DNA of 64,000 bases, taken from contig NZ_JAIWHV010000001.1 in assembly GCF_020177375.1 (NCBI RefSeq), forward strand, positions 62,001 to 126,000, in the 5' to 3' direction. Of this stretch, positions 41,741 to 52,172 are shown piece after piece. Within the stretch, counting starts at the first letter, position 1, and each line of letters starts with the position of its first letter. The notes under the pieces were generated by a model that searched no databases, was not told where the DNA came from, and worked only from the letters and a program-made list of their open reading frames with translations. The position numbers and the translations under genes were made by a program. The stretch is from Saliphagus infecundisoli (lineage in GTDB: Archaea > Halobacteriota > Halobacteria > Halobacteriales > Natrialbaceae).

Positions 41741-41867
41741 ATAGCACCGCAGCCGAGTCAGTTAGTAACCGTTAAATGCCTGCCGACGGTATGCTGCTGT
41801 AGTATCCCGTGACAGCACCTTCTCCCCCGGTAGCCGAGACCAGCATCCACCGCGGTGACACCCATAC

Positions 41868-42095
41868 ATGGTAGACGTAAGCCAACACGAACTCGTCCCC
41901 GAGCACACCGTCCTCGACGAGGAGATCCTAGAGGACGTCCTCGAGGAGTACGACATCGATCGCACCGACCTGCCGAAGATAAAACGCACGGACCCGGCGC
42001 TTCCCGACGAGGCCGAGATGGGAGACGTCGTCAAGATCGTGCGGGACTCCCGGACGGCCGATCAGGCGGTCGTCTACCGACTGGTGGTGGACTGA
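41868..42095 (+). CDS. rpoH: DNA-directed RNA polymerase subunit H (Rpb5-like)
   Basis: A 75-residue subunit equivalent to the C-terminal domain of eukaryotic Rpb5. It reads [20 protein letters not shown], then [20 protein letters not shown] and [20 protein letters not shown], which is the complete archaeal protein. It forms part of the lower jaw of RNA polymerase. It is the first gene of the operon, one base from rpoB2. Confidence 0.96.
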   Translation: MVDVSQHELVPEHTVLDEEILEDVLEEYDIDRTDLPKIKRTDPALPDEAEMGDVVKIVRDSRTADQAVVYRLVVD

Positions 42096-42096
42096 G

Positions 42097-43686
42097 ATGG
42101 CGGCCGACGGCGACTACGACGTCGATCAGGGCGCCCGGCGCGACATCTCTCGAGAGTACTTCTCGCGGGAACGACTCGCCGAACACCACTACCGCTCGTT
42201 CAACGCCTTCCTGAACCGGGGCATGCAGCGGGTCGTCGACGAGAAGGAGACGATCGACACCGACATCGGCGACAAGGAGGGCGAGGAGCCCGTCTACGTC
42301 GAACTCGGCGACGTCCGGATCGTCACGCCCCGCGTGCGGGAGGCCGACGGCAGCGAGGAACTGCTCTACCCCCAGGAGGCCCGCCTCCGGAACATCACCT
42401 ACTCGGCGCCCGTCTTCATGGAGATGTCGATCGTCAAGGGCGGCGAGGAGGAAGAAGAGCGGGTCGTCGACTCGACGGAGACGAAGATCGGCCGGATGCC
42501 GATAATGGTCGGCTCCGAGAAGTGCAACATCGCGGGCTTTTCGGACGAGGAGCTGATCGACATCGGCGAGGACCCCGCCGACCCCGGCGGCTACTTCATC
42601 GTCAACGGCTCCGAGCGCGTGCTGATGACCAGCGAGGACTTGGCGCCGAACAAGATCCTCGCGGAGTACGACAGCAAGTACGGCGACGAGATCCAGGTCG
42701 CAAAGACCTTCTCCCAGCGCCGGGGGTATCGTGCGCTCGTGCTCTGTGAGCGCACCCGCGACGGCCTGCTCGAGGTCTCGTTCCCCTCGGTGTCGGGCTC
42801 GGTCGACTTCGTGACCCTCGTGCGGGCGCTCGGACTCGAGAGCGACGAGGAGATCGTCCATAAGGTCTCGAACGACCCCGAGATCGTCAAGTACATGCTC
42901 GAGAACTTAGAGATGGCCGAGGTCCAGACCGAGGAGGAGGCCATCGAGACCCTCGGCAAGCGGGTCGCCTCGGGCCAGGGGAAGAACTACCAGCTCAAGC
43001 GCGCGAACTACGTCATCGACCGGTATCTCCTTCCCCACCTCCACGAGGAGGGCGTCGACGAGGAGGACGTCCGGATCAACAAGGCTCACTACCTCTGTCG
43101 GATGGCCGAGGCCTGTTTCGAGCTCGCGCTCGGGCGGCGGGAGTCCGACGACAAGGACCACTACGCCAACAAGCGTCTGAAGGTGAGCGGCGACCTGATG
43201 AAAGACCTGTTCCGGACGGCGCTCAACAAACTCTCGCGGGACGTGAAGTACCAGTTAGAGCGGGCGAACATGCGAAACCGGAACCTCTCGGTGTCGACGG
43301 TGGTCCGCTCGGACGTGCTGACCGAACGTCTGGAGCATCCGATCGCGACGGGCAACTGGGTCGGCGGGCGCTCGGGGGTCTCGCAGCTGGTCGACCGGAC
43401 CGACTTCATGGGAGTCCTCAGCCACCTGCGGCGGCTGCGGTCGCCCCTCTCGCGCAGCCAGCCCCACTTCGAGGCGCGTGACCTCCACGCGACCCAGTGG
43501 GGCCGGATCTGCCCCTCCGAGACACCGGAAGGGCCCAACTGTGGGCTGGTGAAGAACTTCGCGCAGGCGATGGAGCTCTCACAGAACGTCGAGGACGAAC
43601 AGGAACTCAAACGAGAACTGGCGTCGATGGGGGTCGAGGGGATCCCCGGACTCGAGAACACCGCCCGGACGCCGGCGGACGACTGA
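42097..43686 (+). CDS. rpoB2: DNA-directed RNA polymerase subunit B'' (N-terminal part of beta-like subunit)
   Basis: A 529-residue protein containing the protrusion, lobe and fork regions. Late markers are [20 protein letters not shown] and [20 protein letters not shown] (about residues 468-487), the fork-loop segment. Halophiles and methanogens encode the beta-like subunit as B'' and B', and the split here after TPADD is the normal one, not a break. One base separates it from rpoB1. Confidence 0.95.
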   Translation: MAADGDYDVDQGARRDISREYFSRERLAEHHYRSFNAFLNRGMQRVVDEKETIDTDIGDKEGEEPVYVELGDVRIVTPRVREADGSEELLYPQEARLRNITYSAPVFMEMSIVKGGEEEEERVVDSTETKIGRMPIMVGSEKCNIAGFSDEELIDIGEDPADPGGYFIVNGSERVLMTSEDLAPNKILAEYDSKYGDEIQVAKTFSQRRGYRALVLCERTRDGLLEVSFPSVSGSVDFVTLVRALGLESDEEIVHKVSNDPEIVKYMLENLEMAEVQTEEEAIETLGKRVASGQGKNYQLKRANYVIDRYLLPHLHEEGVDEEDVRINKAHYLCRMAEACFELALGRRESDDKDHYANKRLKVSGDLMKDLFRTALNKLSRDVKYQLERANMRNRNLSVSTVVRSDVLTERLEHPIATGNWVGGRSGVSQLVDRTDFMGVLSHLRRLRSPLSRSQPHFEARDLHATQWGRICPSETPEGPNCGLVKNFAQAMELSQNVEDEQELKRELASMGVEGIPGLENTARTPADD

Positions 43687-43687
43687 C

Positions 43688-45520
43688 ATGGCAAGCCAAC
43701 AACAACGAGAGGCGAAGGTGTACGTCAACGGGTCGCTGGTGGGGACCCATCCGGACCCGGAGGAACTGGCGGACCAGATCCGCGAGTCGCGTCGGGTCGG
43801 CGAGATAAGCGACATGGTGAACGTCTCGGTCAAAGAACGGACCCGGGAGGTCATCGTCAATGCCGACGCCGGTCGGGCGCGCCGCCCGCTGCTGGTCGTC
43901 GAGAACGGCGAACCCCGGATCACCAGCGCCGAGATCGAGGCGGTCCGCAACGGCGACATGGAGTTCGAGGAACTCGTCGAACAGGGATATATCGAGTTCA
44001 TCGACGCCGAGGAGGAAGAGGACATCTACGTCGCCGTCGACGAGGACGATCTAGAGGACGATCACACCCATCTCGAGATCGATCCCCAACTGATCTTCGG
44101 GATCGGTGCCGGGATGATTCCCTACCCCGAACACAACGCCTCCCCCCGAATTACGATGGGGGCGGGGATGGTCAAGCAGTCGCTTGGACTGCCTTCGGCG
44201 AACTACCGGATCCGGCCGGACACGCGCCAGCACCTCCTTCACTACCCGCAGCTGTCGATGGTCAAAACGCAGACGACCGAACAGATCGGCTTCGACGACC
44301 GGCCCGCGGCCCAGAACTTCGTCGTCGCCGTCATGTCCTACGAGGGGTTCAACATCGAGGACGCGCTGGTGATGAACAAGGCCAGCGTCGAACGCGCGCT
44401 CGCGCGGTCGCACTTCTTCCGGACCTACGAGGGCGAGGAACGCCGGTATCCGGGCGGCCAGGAGGACCGCTTCGAGATCCCCTCCCAGGACGTCCGGGGC
44501 GCCCGCGGCGAGGAAGCGTACACCCATCTCGACGAGGACGGCCTCGTCAACCCCGAGACGACCGTCGACGAGAACTCGGTCCTGTTGGGCAAGACCTCCC
44601 CGCCACGGTTCCTGGAGGAGCCCGACGACATGGGCGGCCTCAGCCCACAAAAGCGCCGCGAGACGAGCGTGACGATGCGGTCGGGCGAGTCGGGCGTCGT
44701 CGACACCGTGACGCTGATGGAGGGCGAGGACGGCTCGAAGCTCTCGAAGGTCTCCGTACGCGACGAGCGCGTCCCCGAACTCGGGGACAAGTTCGCCAGC
44801 CGCCACGGCCAGAAGGGCGTCATCGGCCACCTCGCGCCCCAGGAGGACATGCCGTTTACCGAGGAAGGTGTGGTACCGGATCTCGTGCTCAATCCCCACG
44901 CGCTGCCCTCCCGGATGACCGTCGGCCACATCCTCGAGATGATCGGCGGGAAACTCGGCGCGATGGAGGGTCGTCGCGTCGACGGCACCCCGTTCCTCGG
45001 CGAGGACGAGGACGAACTCCGGAAAGGTCTCGAGGACAACGGCTTCGATTCGGCGGGCAAGGAGACGATGTACTCCGGGGTCAGCGGCGAGAAGATCGAG
45101 GCCGAGATCTTCGTCGGCGTGATCTTCTACCAGAAGCTCTACCACATGGTCTCGAACAAGCTCCACGCCCGCTCGCGGGGGCCGGTCCAGGTGCTTACGC
45201 GCCAGCCCACCGAGGGCCGGGCCCGCGAGGGCGGCCTCCGGATCGGGGAGATGGAGCGCGACGTCTTCATCGGCCACGGCGCGGCGATGACGCTGAAAGA
45301 GCGACTGCTCGACGAGTCCGACCGCGAGGAGATCCACGTCTGTGGGAACTGCGGGATGGCGGCGGTCGAGAACGTCGAGCAACGGCGGGTCTACTGTCCG
45401 AACTGCGAGGAGGAAACCGACATCCACCGGATCGAGATGAGCTACGCGTTCAAGCTCCTCCTAGACGAGATGAAGGCCCTCGGCATCGCACCCCGGCTCG
45501 AACTCGAGGACGCGGTCTAA
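43688..45520 (+). CDS. rpoB1: DNA-directed RNA polymerase subunit B' (C-terminal part of beta-like subunit)
   Basis: A 610-residue protein carrying the external and hybrid-binding domains with [16 protein letters not shown] (near residue 365), the switch regions and the anchor and clamp. A C-terminal zinc site has [14 protein letters not shown] and CPNCEEET, and the chain ends [20 protein letters not shown]. It is complete and follows rpoB2 immediately; six bases separate it from rpoA1. Confidence 0.95.
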   Translation: MASQQQREAKVYVNGSLVGTHPDPEELADQIRESRRVGEISDMVNVSVKERTREVIVNADAGRARRPLLVVENGEPRITSAEIEAVRNGDMEFEELVEQGYIEFIDAEEEEDIYVAVDEDDLEDDHTHLEIDPQLIFGIGAGMIPYPEHNASPRITMGAGMVKQSLGLPSANYRIRPDTRQHLLHYPQLSMVKTQTTEQIGFDDRPAAQNFVVAVMSYEGFNIEDALVMNKASVERALARSHFFRTYEGEERRYPGGQEDRFEIPSQDVRGARGEEAYTHLDEDGLVNPETTVDENSVLLGKTSPPRFLEEPDDMGGLSPQKRRETSVTMRSGESGVVDTVTLMEGEDGSKLSKVSVRDERVPELGDKFASRHGQKGVIGHLAPQEDMPFTEEGVVPDLVLNPHALPSRMTVGHILEMIGGKLGAMEGRRVDGTPFLGEDEDELRKGLEDNGFDSAGKETMYSGVSGEKIEAEIFVGVIFYQKLYHMVSNKLHARSRGPVQVLTRQPTEGRAREGGLRIGEMERDVFIGHGAAMTLKERLLDESDREEIHVCGNCGMAAVENVEQRRVYCPNCEEETDIHRIEMSYAFKLLLDEMKALGIAPRLELEDAV

Positions 45521-45526
45521 CCTACC

Positions 45527-48460
45527 ATGATGCAACACAGCACACCGAAGGACATCGGATCGATCGACTTCGGGCTGATGGAGCCCGAGGAGTACCGGGA
45601 GATGTCGGCGACGAAGATCATCACGGCCGACACCTACGACGACGACGGCTTCCCCATCGACATGGGGCTGATGGATCCTCGGCTGGGCGTCATCGACCCC
45701 GGCCTGGAGTGTAAGACCTGCGGGAAGCATTCGGGGTCGTGTAACGGCCACTTCGGCCACATCGAACTCGCCGCGCCCGTCATCCACGTCGGCTTCACGA
45801 AGCTGATCCGCCGGCTTCTGCGAGGCACGTGCCGGGAGTGTTCGCGCCTGCTTCTCACCGAGGACGAACGCGAGGAGTTCCTCGGCGACCTAGACCAGTC
45901 GAGAAAGCTCGGCCGCGACCTCAACGACGTGACGAAGGCCGCGATCCGCCAGGCCAGAAAGAAGGACCGCTGTCCGTTCTGTGGCGAGGTCCAGTACGAC
46001 ATCGACCACGAGAAGCCGACGACCTACTACGAGGTCCAGCAGGTCCTCACGAGCGAGTTCTCCCAGCGCATCGCGGGCGCGATGCAGGGCGACGAGGAGG
46101 CGGGCGTCGAGCGGACGACGCCCGACGAGCTCGCCGCCGAGACCGAGATCGAGCTCTCGCGGATCAACGAGATCCTTTCGGGGTCGTTCCGCCCGCGCGA
46201 GAGCCAGCGCAAGGCCATCGAGAAGGCTCTGGACATCGACCTCACCGACGAGGACACGAACAAGCTGATGCCGAGCGACATCCGGGACTGGTTCGAGAAC
46301 ATTCCCGACGAGGACATCGAAGTGTTGGGGATCAACGCCGAACGATCCCGGCCGGAGTGGATGATCCTGACCGTGCTCCCGGTACCGCCCGTGACCGCAC
46401 GGCCCTCGATCACGCTCGACAACGGCCAGCGATCCGAGGACGACCTCACCCACAAGCTGGTCGACATCATCCGGATCAACCAGCGGTTCATGGAGAACCG
46501 GGAGGCAGGTGCTCCCCAGCTCATCATCGAGGACCTCTGGGAACTGCTGCAGTACCACGTGACGACGTTCATGGACAACGAGATCAGCGGGACGCCGCCG
46601 GCCCGACACCGTTCCGGCCGGCCGCTCAAGACGCTCTCCCAGCGCCTGAAGGGCAAGGAGGGGCGCTTCCGTGGCTCGCTGTCCGGAAAGCGCGTGAACT
46701 TCTCCGCTCGTACGGTGATCAGTCCGGACCCGACCCTTAGTCTAAACGAAGTCGGCGTCCCCGAACGGGTCGCAAGCGAGATGACCCAGACGATGAACGT
46801 CACCGAGCGAAACGTCCCCGAGGCCCGCCGGTACGTCACCAACGGTCCCGAGGGCCACCCCGGCGCGAACTACGTCCGACGGCCGGACGGCCGCCGGCTG
46901 AAGGTGACCGAGAAGAACTGCGAGGAGTTGGCCGAAAAGGTCGATGCCGGCTGGGAGGTCAACCGCCACCTCACCGACGGCGACATCGTGATCTTCAACC
47001 GCCAGCCGTCGCTCCACCGGATGTCCATCATGGCCCACGAGGTCGTCGTGATGCCGTACAAGACGTTCCGGCTGAATACCGTTGTCTGCCCGCCGTACAA
47101 CGCCGACTTCGACGGCGACGAGATGAACATGCACGCCCTCCAGAACGAGGAGGCCCGTGCGGAGGCCCGCGTGCTGATGCGGGTCCAAGAGCAGATCCTC
47201 AGCCCCCGCTTCGGTGGCAACATTATCGGCGCGATCCAGGACCACATCTCGGGGACCTATCTGCTGACCCACGAGAACCCCAGCTTCAACGAGACCCAGG
47301 TCCTCGACCTGCTGCGGGCGACCCGGATCGACGAGCCACCCGAACCGAGCGGCACGGACGAGGACGGCGAACCCTACTGGACCGGCCGGACGATCTTCTC
47401 GGAGCTCCTGCCCGACGGGCTCGACCTCGAGTTCACGAGCGAGTCCGGCGACACGGTCGTCATCGAGGACGGCCAGCACGCCTCGGGGACGATCGACTCC
47501 GAGGGCGTCGGCGAGTTCGGCGGCGAGATCGTCGACACCATCACGAAACAGTACGGCAACACCCGCTCGCGGATCTTCATCAACGAGGTCTCGACGCTGG
47601 CGATGCGGGCGATCATGCACTTCGGGTTCTCGATCGGGATCGACGACGAGACGATCCCGGACGAAGCCGAAGCCCGGATCGACGAGACCGTCGCCGACGC
47701 CTACGACCAGGTCGGCGACCTGATCGCGGCCTACGAGGCCGGCGAGTTGGAGAGCCTGCCCGGGCGGACGATCGACGAGACCCTCGAGATGAAGATCATG
47801 CAGACCCTCTCGCGGGTCCGCGAGAACGCCGGCGACATCGCCGAGGAGCACTTCGAGGACGACAACCCGGCGGTCGTGATGGCCGAGTCGGGTGCCCGCG
47901 GCGGGATGCTCAACCTGACCCAGATGGCCGGCTGCGTCGGCCAGCAGGCAGTGCGCGGCGAGCGGATCAACCGGGGGTACGAGGACCGTACCCTGAGCCA
48001 CTACAAGCCCAACGACCTCTCGGCCGAAGCCCACGGGTTCGTCGAGAACTCCTACACCTCGGGGCTCTCCCCGCGGGAGTTCTTCTTCCACGCGATGGGC
48101 GGCCGCGAGGGGCTGGTCGACACCGCGGTCCGGACGTCGAAGTCGGGCTACCTCCAGCGCCGGCTGATCAACGCGCTGTCGGAGCTCGAGGCCCAGTACG
48201 ACGGCACGGTCCGGGACACCTCGGACACGATCGTCCAGTTCGAGTTCGGCGAGGACGGTACCTCGCCGACGCTGGTCTCCTACGACGACGACAACGAGAT
48301 CGACGTCGACGCGATCACCGACCGCGTCCTCGACTCGGAGTTCGACGGCGAGGGACGCCACGAGTTCCTCGAGGCGGGTTCGGAGGCGACGAACCTCTCG
48401 GAGCACGCCGACAGCCGTCGGATGGACCGGCCGGGGACGGAGGTGACCTCCGATGACTGA
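45527..48460 (+). CDS. rpoA1: DNA-directed RNA polymerase subunit A' (N-terminal part of beta'-like subunit)
   Basis: A 977-residue protein. The clamp zinc site begins at [18 protein letters not shown] (Cys62, Cys65, Cys72) with a second site around CRECSRLL and CPFCGEV. The catalytic magnesium loop is [12 protein letters not shown] (525-536), Asp527, Asp529 and Asp531. The bridge-helix region lies near [20 protein letters not shown]. Its end overlaps the rpoA2 start by eight bases. Length is normal for an archaeal A'. Confidence 0.96.
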   Translation: MMQHSTPKDIGSIDFGLMEPEEYREMSATKIITADTYDDDGFPIDMGLMDPRLGVIDPGLECKTCGKHSGSCNGHFGHIELAAPVIHVGFTKLIRRLLRGTCRECSRLLLTEDEREEFLGDLDQSRKLGRDLNDVTKAAIRQARKKDRCPFCGEVQYDIDHEKPTTYYEVQQVLTSEFSQRIAGAMQGDEEAGVERTTPDELAAETEIELSRINEILSGSFRPRESQRKAIEKALDIDLTDEDTNKLMPSDIRDWFENIPDEDIEVLGINAERSRPEWMILTVLPVPPVTARPSITLDNGQRSEDDLTHKLVDIIRINQRFMENREAGAPQLIIEDLWELLQYHVTTFMDNEISGTPPARHRSGRPLKTLSQRLKGKEGRFRGSLSGKRVNFSARTVISPDPTLSLNEVGVPERVASEMTQTMNVTERNVPEARRYVTNGPEGHPGANYVRRPDGRRLKVTEKNCEELAEKVDAGWEVNRHLTDGDIVIFNRQPSLHRMSIMAHEVVVMPYKTFRLNTVVCPPYNADFDGDEMNMHALQNEEARAEARVLMRVQEQILSPRFGGNIIGAIQDHISGTYLLTHENPSFNETQVLDLLRATRIDEPPEPSGTDEDGEPYWTGRTIFSELLPDGLDLEFTSESGDTVVIEDGQHASGTIDSEGVGEFGGEIVDTITKQYGNTRSRIFINEVSTLAMRAIMHFGFSIGIDDETIPDEAEARIDETVADAYDQVGDLIAAYEAGELESLPGRTIDETLEMKIMQTLSRVRENAGDIAEEHFEDDNPAVVMAESGARGGMLNLTQMAGCVGQQAVRGERINRGYEDRTLSHYKPNDLSAEAHGFVENSYTSGLSPREFFFHAMGGREGLVDTAVRTSKSGYLQRRLINALSELEAQYDGTVRDTSDTIVQFEFGEDGTSPTLVSYDDDNEIDVDAITDRVLDSEFDGEGRHEFLEAGSEATNLSEHADSRRMDRPGTEVTSDD

Positions 48461-49664
48461 GTCGCGCTCGGCGGTCGGCGCCGGGGGCGCACCCGGTAAC
48501 GGCTACGACGTCAGCGACGACGTCGTCGCCGTCGTCGAGGACACCGATCTCCCCCGCCGGCTGAAAGACGAGGTCTACGGGACCGTCGAGTCCCGCGAGG
48601 ACGTCACCGTCGAGGAGGCCGACGAGATCGCGCGCGCGGTCGAGGCCCGGTATCTCGACACGCGGGTCGATCCCCTCGATCCCGTCGGCACCGTCTCGGC
48701 CCAGTCGATCGGCGAGCCGGGGACCCAGCTGACGATGAACACGTTCCACTACGCCGGCGTGGCCGAGATCGACGTCACCCAGGGCCTCCCGCGACTGATC
48801 GAACTCGTCGACGCCCGGAAGACTCCGGATACGCCGATGATGACGGTCTATCTGGAAGACGAGTACGCGACCGAACGCGAGAAGGCCCACGAGGTCGTCT
48901 GGAAGATCGAGGCGACGAAGATCCTCGCGCTCGGGGACGTCTCGACGAACGTCGCGGACATGCGCGTCCAGATATCGCTGAACCGCGACACCTTAGAGGA
49001 GCGGATGATCACGCCCGAGGAGGTCGCCGAGATCATCGAGGACTCGCTGGGCGTCGAGACCGTCCAGAACGGGGCGGCCGTCGAGTTCGGCCCCGAAGAG
49101 CCCTCCTACCGCGATCTGCTGCAGTTGGTCGAGGAGCTTCGAGAGATCACGTTCAAGGGGATCGAGGAGGTCTCCCGGGTCGTGATCCGCCGGGAGGAGG
49201 TAGACGACGGCGAGGAGTTCGTCCTCTACACCGAGGGATCGGCGTTCGGCGACGTGCTCTCGATCGAGGGCGTCGACGCCTCCCGGTCGACCTGTAACAA
49301 CATCCACGAGATCCACCGCAACCTCGGCATCGAGGCCGCCCGCGAGACGATCATCGAGGAGACCAACGACACGCTCAAAGAGCAGGGTCTGGAGAACGTC
49401 AACGTCCGTCACCTGATGCTCGTCGCGGACATCATGACCAATCGTGGCGAGATCGAGTCGATCGGCCGTCACGGCATCTCGGGAAGCAAGGACTCCGTGC
49501 TCGCGCGTGCGGCGTTCGAGGTCACCGTCAACCACCTGCTGAACGCGGCGATCCACGGCGAGGTCGACGATCTGAACGGCGTCACCGAGAACGTCATCGT
49601 CGGGAAACCGATCAAGCTCGGCACCGGCGACGTCGACCTCCGGATGGGATCGACCGGGCGCTGA
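48453..49664 (+). CDS. rpoA2: DNA-directed RNA polymerase subunit A'' (C-terminal part of beta'-like subunit)
   Basis: A 403-residue protein. It starts with a 20-residue polar tail, then the trigger-loop region [20 protein letters not shown] (about residues 75-94) with [20 protein letters not shown], and further C-terminal jaw and clamp segments, including [20 protein letters not shown] and [20 protein letters not shown]. It overlaps rpoA1 by eight bases and shares a base with the nusA-like start. Confidence 0.95.
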   Translation: MTESRSAVGAGGAPGNGYDVSDDVVAVVEDTDLPRRLKDEVYGTVESREDVTVEEADEIARAVEARYLDTRVDPLDPVGTVSAQSIGEPGTQLTMNTFHYAGVAEIDVTQGLPRLIELVDARKTPDTPMMTVYLEDEYATEREKAHEVVWKIEATKILALGDVSTNVADMRVQISLNRDTLEERMITPEEVAEIIEDSLGVETVQNGAAVEFGPEEPSYRDLLQLVEELREITFKGIEEVSRVVIRREEVDDGEEFVLYTEGSAFGDVLSIEGVDASRSTCNNIHEIHRNLGIEAARETIIEETNDTLKEQGLENVNVRHLMLVADIMTNRGEIESIGRHGISGSKDSVLARAAFEVTVNHLLNAAIHGEVDDLNGVTENVIVGKPIKLGTGDVDLRMGSTGR

Positions 49665-50083
49665 TGGCGGTCACGCTCGGCGACGACGCCCGCCGACACC
49701 TCGCACGCTTCGAGGACGTCACCGGTGCGACCGGCCGGGACTGCATCGTGGGCGACGACCGGTTGCTGATCGTCGTCACCCGCGGGGAGATGGGCGAGGC
49801 GATCGGCCCGCAAGGGAGCCACGTCGAGCGCTTCGAGGAGGCCGTCGGGCGAGAGGTCCGGCTGATCGAATCCGCCGAGACCGCCGAGGAGTTCGTCGCC
49901 AACGCCCTGGCTCCGGCGGCGGTGTACAACGTCACGGTAAGCGAGAACGACGACACCGTCGCCTACGTTGAGGTCGCACGCGAGGACCGCGGCGTCGCCA
50001 TCGGGGCCGACGGCGAGACGATCGAGGCCGCCCGGACGCTCGCTGATCGCCACTTCGGGATCGACGACGTCCAGCTGGCGTAG
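49664..50083 (+). CDS. nusA: NusA-like transcription factor (KH domains)
   Basis: A 139-residue protein made up of two KH domains: [20 protein letters not shown] (GxxG-type loop, about residues 45-65) and [20 protein letters not shown] (about 106-125). Archaeal NusA lacks the N-terminal and S1 domains of the bacterial protein. It occurs between RNA polymerase and ribosomal genes in most archaea and probably binds RNA near elongation or termination complexes. It overlaps rpoA2 by one base (ATG at 49664). Confidence 0.93.
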   Translation: MAVTLGDDARRHLARFEDVTGATGRDCIVGDDRLLIVVTRGEMGEAIGPQGSHVERFEEAVGREVRLIESAETAEEFVANALAPAAVYNVTVSENDDTVAYVEVAREDRGVAIGADGETIEAARTLADRHFGIDDVQLA

Positions 50084-50118
50084 GCGCCGAAACGCCGACA
50101 CCGGTGCCAAACGGGCCG

Positions 50119-50124
50119 TTTAAG
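50119..50124 (+). promoter_or_regulatory. TATA-like box of the rpsL gene
   Basis: TTTAAG at 50119-50124, about 28-33 bases before the rpsL ATG at 50152. A promoter here would let the S12-S7 pair be transcribed independently of the upstream polymerase genes, with a very short leader. Confidence 0.5.
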
Positions 50125-50151
50125 TGGCTCCGCCGGATAGCAACGGACACT

Positions 50152-50580
50152 ATGGCAAACGGCAAGTACGCCGCGCGCAAGCTCAAGAAGGACCGCCAGC
50201 AACAGCGGTGGTCCGACTCGGAGTACGCGCGCCGTGCACGGGGCCTCCGCGAGAAGTCCGACCCTCTCGAGGGTGCCCCCCAGGCCCGCGGTATCGTCCT
50301 CGAAAAGGTAGGCATCGAGGCCAAACAGCCCAACTCGGCGATCCGGAAGTGCGTCCGGGTCCAGTTGATCAAAAACGGCAAACAGGTCACCGCCTTCTGT
50401 CCCGGCGACGGCGCCATCTCCTTTATCGACGAACACGACGAGGTCACGATCGCCGGCATCGGCGGCGCGAAGGGCCGTGCGATGGGCGACCTCTCGGGAG
50501 TCAACTACAAAGTCGACAAGGTAAACGGCGTCGCGATGCTCGAACTCGTTCGTGGCAACGCGGAGAAACCCGTCAGATAA
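50152..50580 (+). CDS. rpsL: 30S ribosomal protein S12
   Basis: A 142-residue archaeal S12 (eS23/uS12). It reads [20 protein letters not shown] and [20 protein letters not shown], with the decoding loop [19 protein letters not shown] (about residues 60-78) near the tRNA site. The frame extends upstream, but the ATG at 50152 gives the family start and fits the TATA box. Two bases separate its stop from S7. Confidence 0.96.
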   Translation: MANGKYAARKLKKDRQQQRWSDSEYARRARGLREKSDPLEGAPQARGIVLEKVGIEAKQPNSAIRKCVRVQLIKNGKQVTAFCPGDGAISFIDEHDEVTIAGIGGAKGRAMGDLSGVNYKVDKVNGVAMLELVRGNAEKPVR

Positions 50581-50581
50581 C

Positions 50582-51190
50582 ATGTCCGAGACAGACCAAC
50601 CCGAGCCCGACGCGCCCGCCGGCGGCACCGACGTCGCCGCCGACCTCTTTGGCACCTGGGAGATCGGCGAGATCGAGTACGAGGATCCATCGACGGAACG
50701 CTACATCACCGTGACGCCCGTCGCCCACACGATGGGGCGTCACGCCTCCAAACAGTTCCAGAAGTCCGAGATCTCGATCGTCGAGCGGTTCATCAACCGG
50801 CTGATGCAGACGGAAGAGAACACGGGCAAGAAACAGCAGACGCTCAACCTCGTCCGCGAGGCCTTCGAGATCGTCCACGAGCGGACCGACGAGAACCCGA
50901 TCCAGGTGCTCGTCACCGCAGTCGAGAACGCCGCGCCCCGCGAGGAGACCGTCCGCCTGAAGTACGGCGGGATCTCGGTCCCGAAGGCGGTCGACGTCGC
51001 GCCCCAGCGCCGGGTCGACCAGGCGCTGCTCTTTCTCGCACAGGGCGTCCAGAACGACTCGTTCAAGACCCCGACCTCCGCCGAGGAGGCCATCGCCAAC
51101 CAGCTCGTTGGCGCGGCCAACTACGACGTCGGAACGTACGCGATCAGCCAGAAAGAGGAGAAAGAGCGCGTCGCGGCCGCCGCACGCTAA
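50582..51190 (+). CDS. rpsG: 30S ribosomal protein S7
   Basis: A 202-residue protein. Residues 1-35 are an acidic haloarchaeal extension. The core is typical: HTMGRHASKQFQKSEISIVE, ERFINRLMQTEENTGKKQQT, VLVTAVENAAPREETVRLKY and GGISVPKAVDVAPQRRVDQA. S7 binds the 3' domain of 16S rRNA. The ATG at 50582 follows the S12 stop by one base. T-rich sequence follows its stop. Confidence 0.96.
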   Translation: MSETDQPEPDAPAGGTDVAADLFGTWEIGEIEYEDPSTERYITVTPVAHTMGRHASKQFQKSEISIVERFINRLMQTEENTGKKQQTLNLVREAFEIVHERTDENPIQVLVTAVENAAPREETVRLKYGGISVPKAVDVAPQRRVDQALLFLAQGVQNDSFKTPTSAEEAIANQLVGAANYDVGTYAISQKEEKERVAAAAR

Positions 51191-51239
51191 CCGTTTTCGC
51201 TTCGATTTCTCCGCTTTTGCGTCCTTCGCGTAGCGAGGG
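51191..51239 (+). terminator. Candidate terminator after rpsG
   Basis: The stretch after the S7 stop has repeated T-runs (CCGTTTTCG, GATTTCT, GCTTTTGCG) followed by a hairpin CCTTCGC-GTA-GCGAGGG at 51223-51239 with one mismatch. Haloarchaeal termination usually needs T-runs, so the T-rich part is the main argument. Confidence 0.4.
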
Positions 51240-51334
51240 CGTCGTCACACACCACTCCGGTTTACGGCGAGGCCCCCACGGCCGCGAGGACGTGGTGGTG
51301 TGGATCTGGCAGCCCACTACCTGACCGCCCGCTC

Positions 51335-52075
51335 TTACTCCGCACGCCCGACGTACGACCGGGTCGCCTCGAGCAGCGTCCGACGGTAGGTACTCGAGTC
51401 GGGGTCGGCCGCGAGGTCCCGAAAGCGCCGGGTAAACCCCACGAGATCGACTTCGGGGGCGTCGCTTTCGGCGGCGTGTGCGAGATCGTAGAGGCGGTGG
51501 TCCTCGCCCGCGAGGTCGTGGCGTTCGGCGAGTGCGAGGGCGAAGGCGGCGTTGACGGCGGTGATCTCGGGGTCGGCGCTAGGAGAGATCAGTCGGCTAT
51601 CGTCGGGACCGGGTGTGGGCCGGTCGGCGACGGCGGCCGCGAGCGAGGATTCGAGAAAGGAGAGCAGTTTCTCGCCGGGACCCACCGTGAGGGTGATGTC
51701 GTCGGCGTAGATGTCCTTCATGTGGTTTGCGATCTGGTAGCAGTGGACGAGTTTCCGGCGTTCGACCCGGCGGCCGGCCAGGGCCATGTAGAGTACCTCC
51801 TCGATGGGCTGGGTGTGGGAGGGGTGGGCCTCCTCGTGGCGGGCCATGTGGGCGAACTCGTGGAGGGCGAGTTCGCGGGCCATCGCGCTGGCCGCGGCCT
51901 GTCGGGAGATGTTCAGGACGTGGCGGTCGTCATGGTGGCCCACCCAGGTCCGTTCGTCGGGGTCCTCTCTGATCCGGACGTCGACGGGCAGGGCGAGGTC
52001 GCGTTCGGTCTCGAGCAAGTCGCGGGCGCCCAGGAAGGGCGCGGCGGGTCCCGACCCGCGTACGCGGAGATCCAT
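51335..52075 (-). CDS. DUF5781 family protein with HExxH motif
   Basis: A 246-residue protein of the haloarchaeal DUF5781 family. [17 protein letters not shown] starts at residue 72; HEFAH fits HExxH and the further His residues could complete a zinc site, so a metallopeptidase-like role is possible but not known. The rest is mostly helical, with [20 protein letters not shown]. The ATG at 52075 is chosen since upstream codons lie in the EF-2 promoter gap. The gene is opposed to S7 and EF-2 and splits the usual str operon. Confidence 0.75.
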   Translation of the reverse strand: MDLRVRGSGPAAPFLGARDLLETERDLALPVDVRIREDPDERTWVGHHDDRHVLNISRQAAASAMARELALHEFAHMARHEEAHPSHTQPIEEVLYMALAGRRVERRKLVHCYQIANHMKDIYADDITLTVGPGEKLLSFLESSLAAAVADRPTPGPDDSRLISPSADPEITAVNAAFALALAERHDLAGEDHRLYDLAHAAESDAPEVDLVGFTRRFRDLAADPDSSTYRRTLLEATRSYVGRAE

Positions 52076-52139
52076 CAGTATCGGTAGCAGGGACCGGGGC
52101 GGTATGGCTCTTGTGCCCACGCGGGGGGAGAAACAGCAC

Positions 52140-52147
52140 CCTTTTGA
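52140..52147 (+). promoter_or_regulatory. TATA-like box of the aEF-2 gene
   Basis: CCTTTTGAC about 26-33 bases before the EF-2 ATG at 52173. The box is shared in a 97-base divergent gap with the DUF5781 gene. Confidence 0.4.
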
Positions 52148-52172
52148 CCCTGCTGGCGGTAGTGAGGCCCAT

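Larger units (their letters stand above)
41561..41867. other. Intergenic region between tRNA-Asp and rpoH
   Basis: No gene is seen in about 307 bases. It holds the tRNA promoter (CTTAATAC on the minus strand at 41587-41594), two AT-rich boxes on the plus strand (GATATATG at 41680-41687 and GTTAAATG at 41771-41778) that could each drive the RNA polymerase operon, and between them two competing hairpins (41714-41740). The remainder is unstructured. Confidence 0.5.

Noticed and set aside
42097-45520. RNA polymerase beta-like subunit split in two genes, possible frameshift
   Set aside because: The B''/B' split is the normal state in haloarchaea, and both genes have proper starts and stops at the usual point.
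45527-49664. RNA polymerase beta'-like subunit in two genes, possible frameshift
   Set aside because: A'/A'' is the standard archaeal split. The eight-base overlap is a coupling junction.
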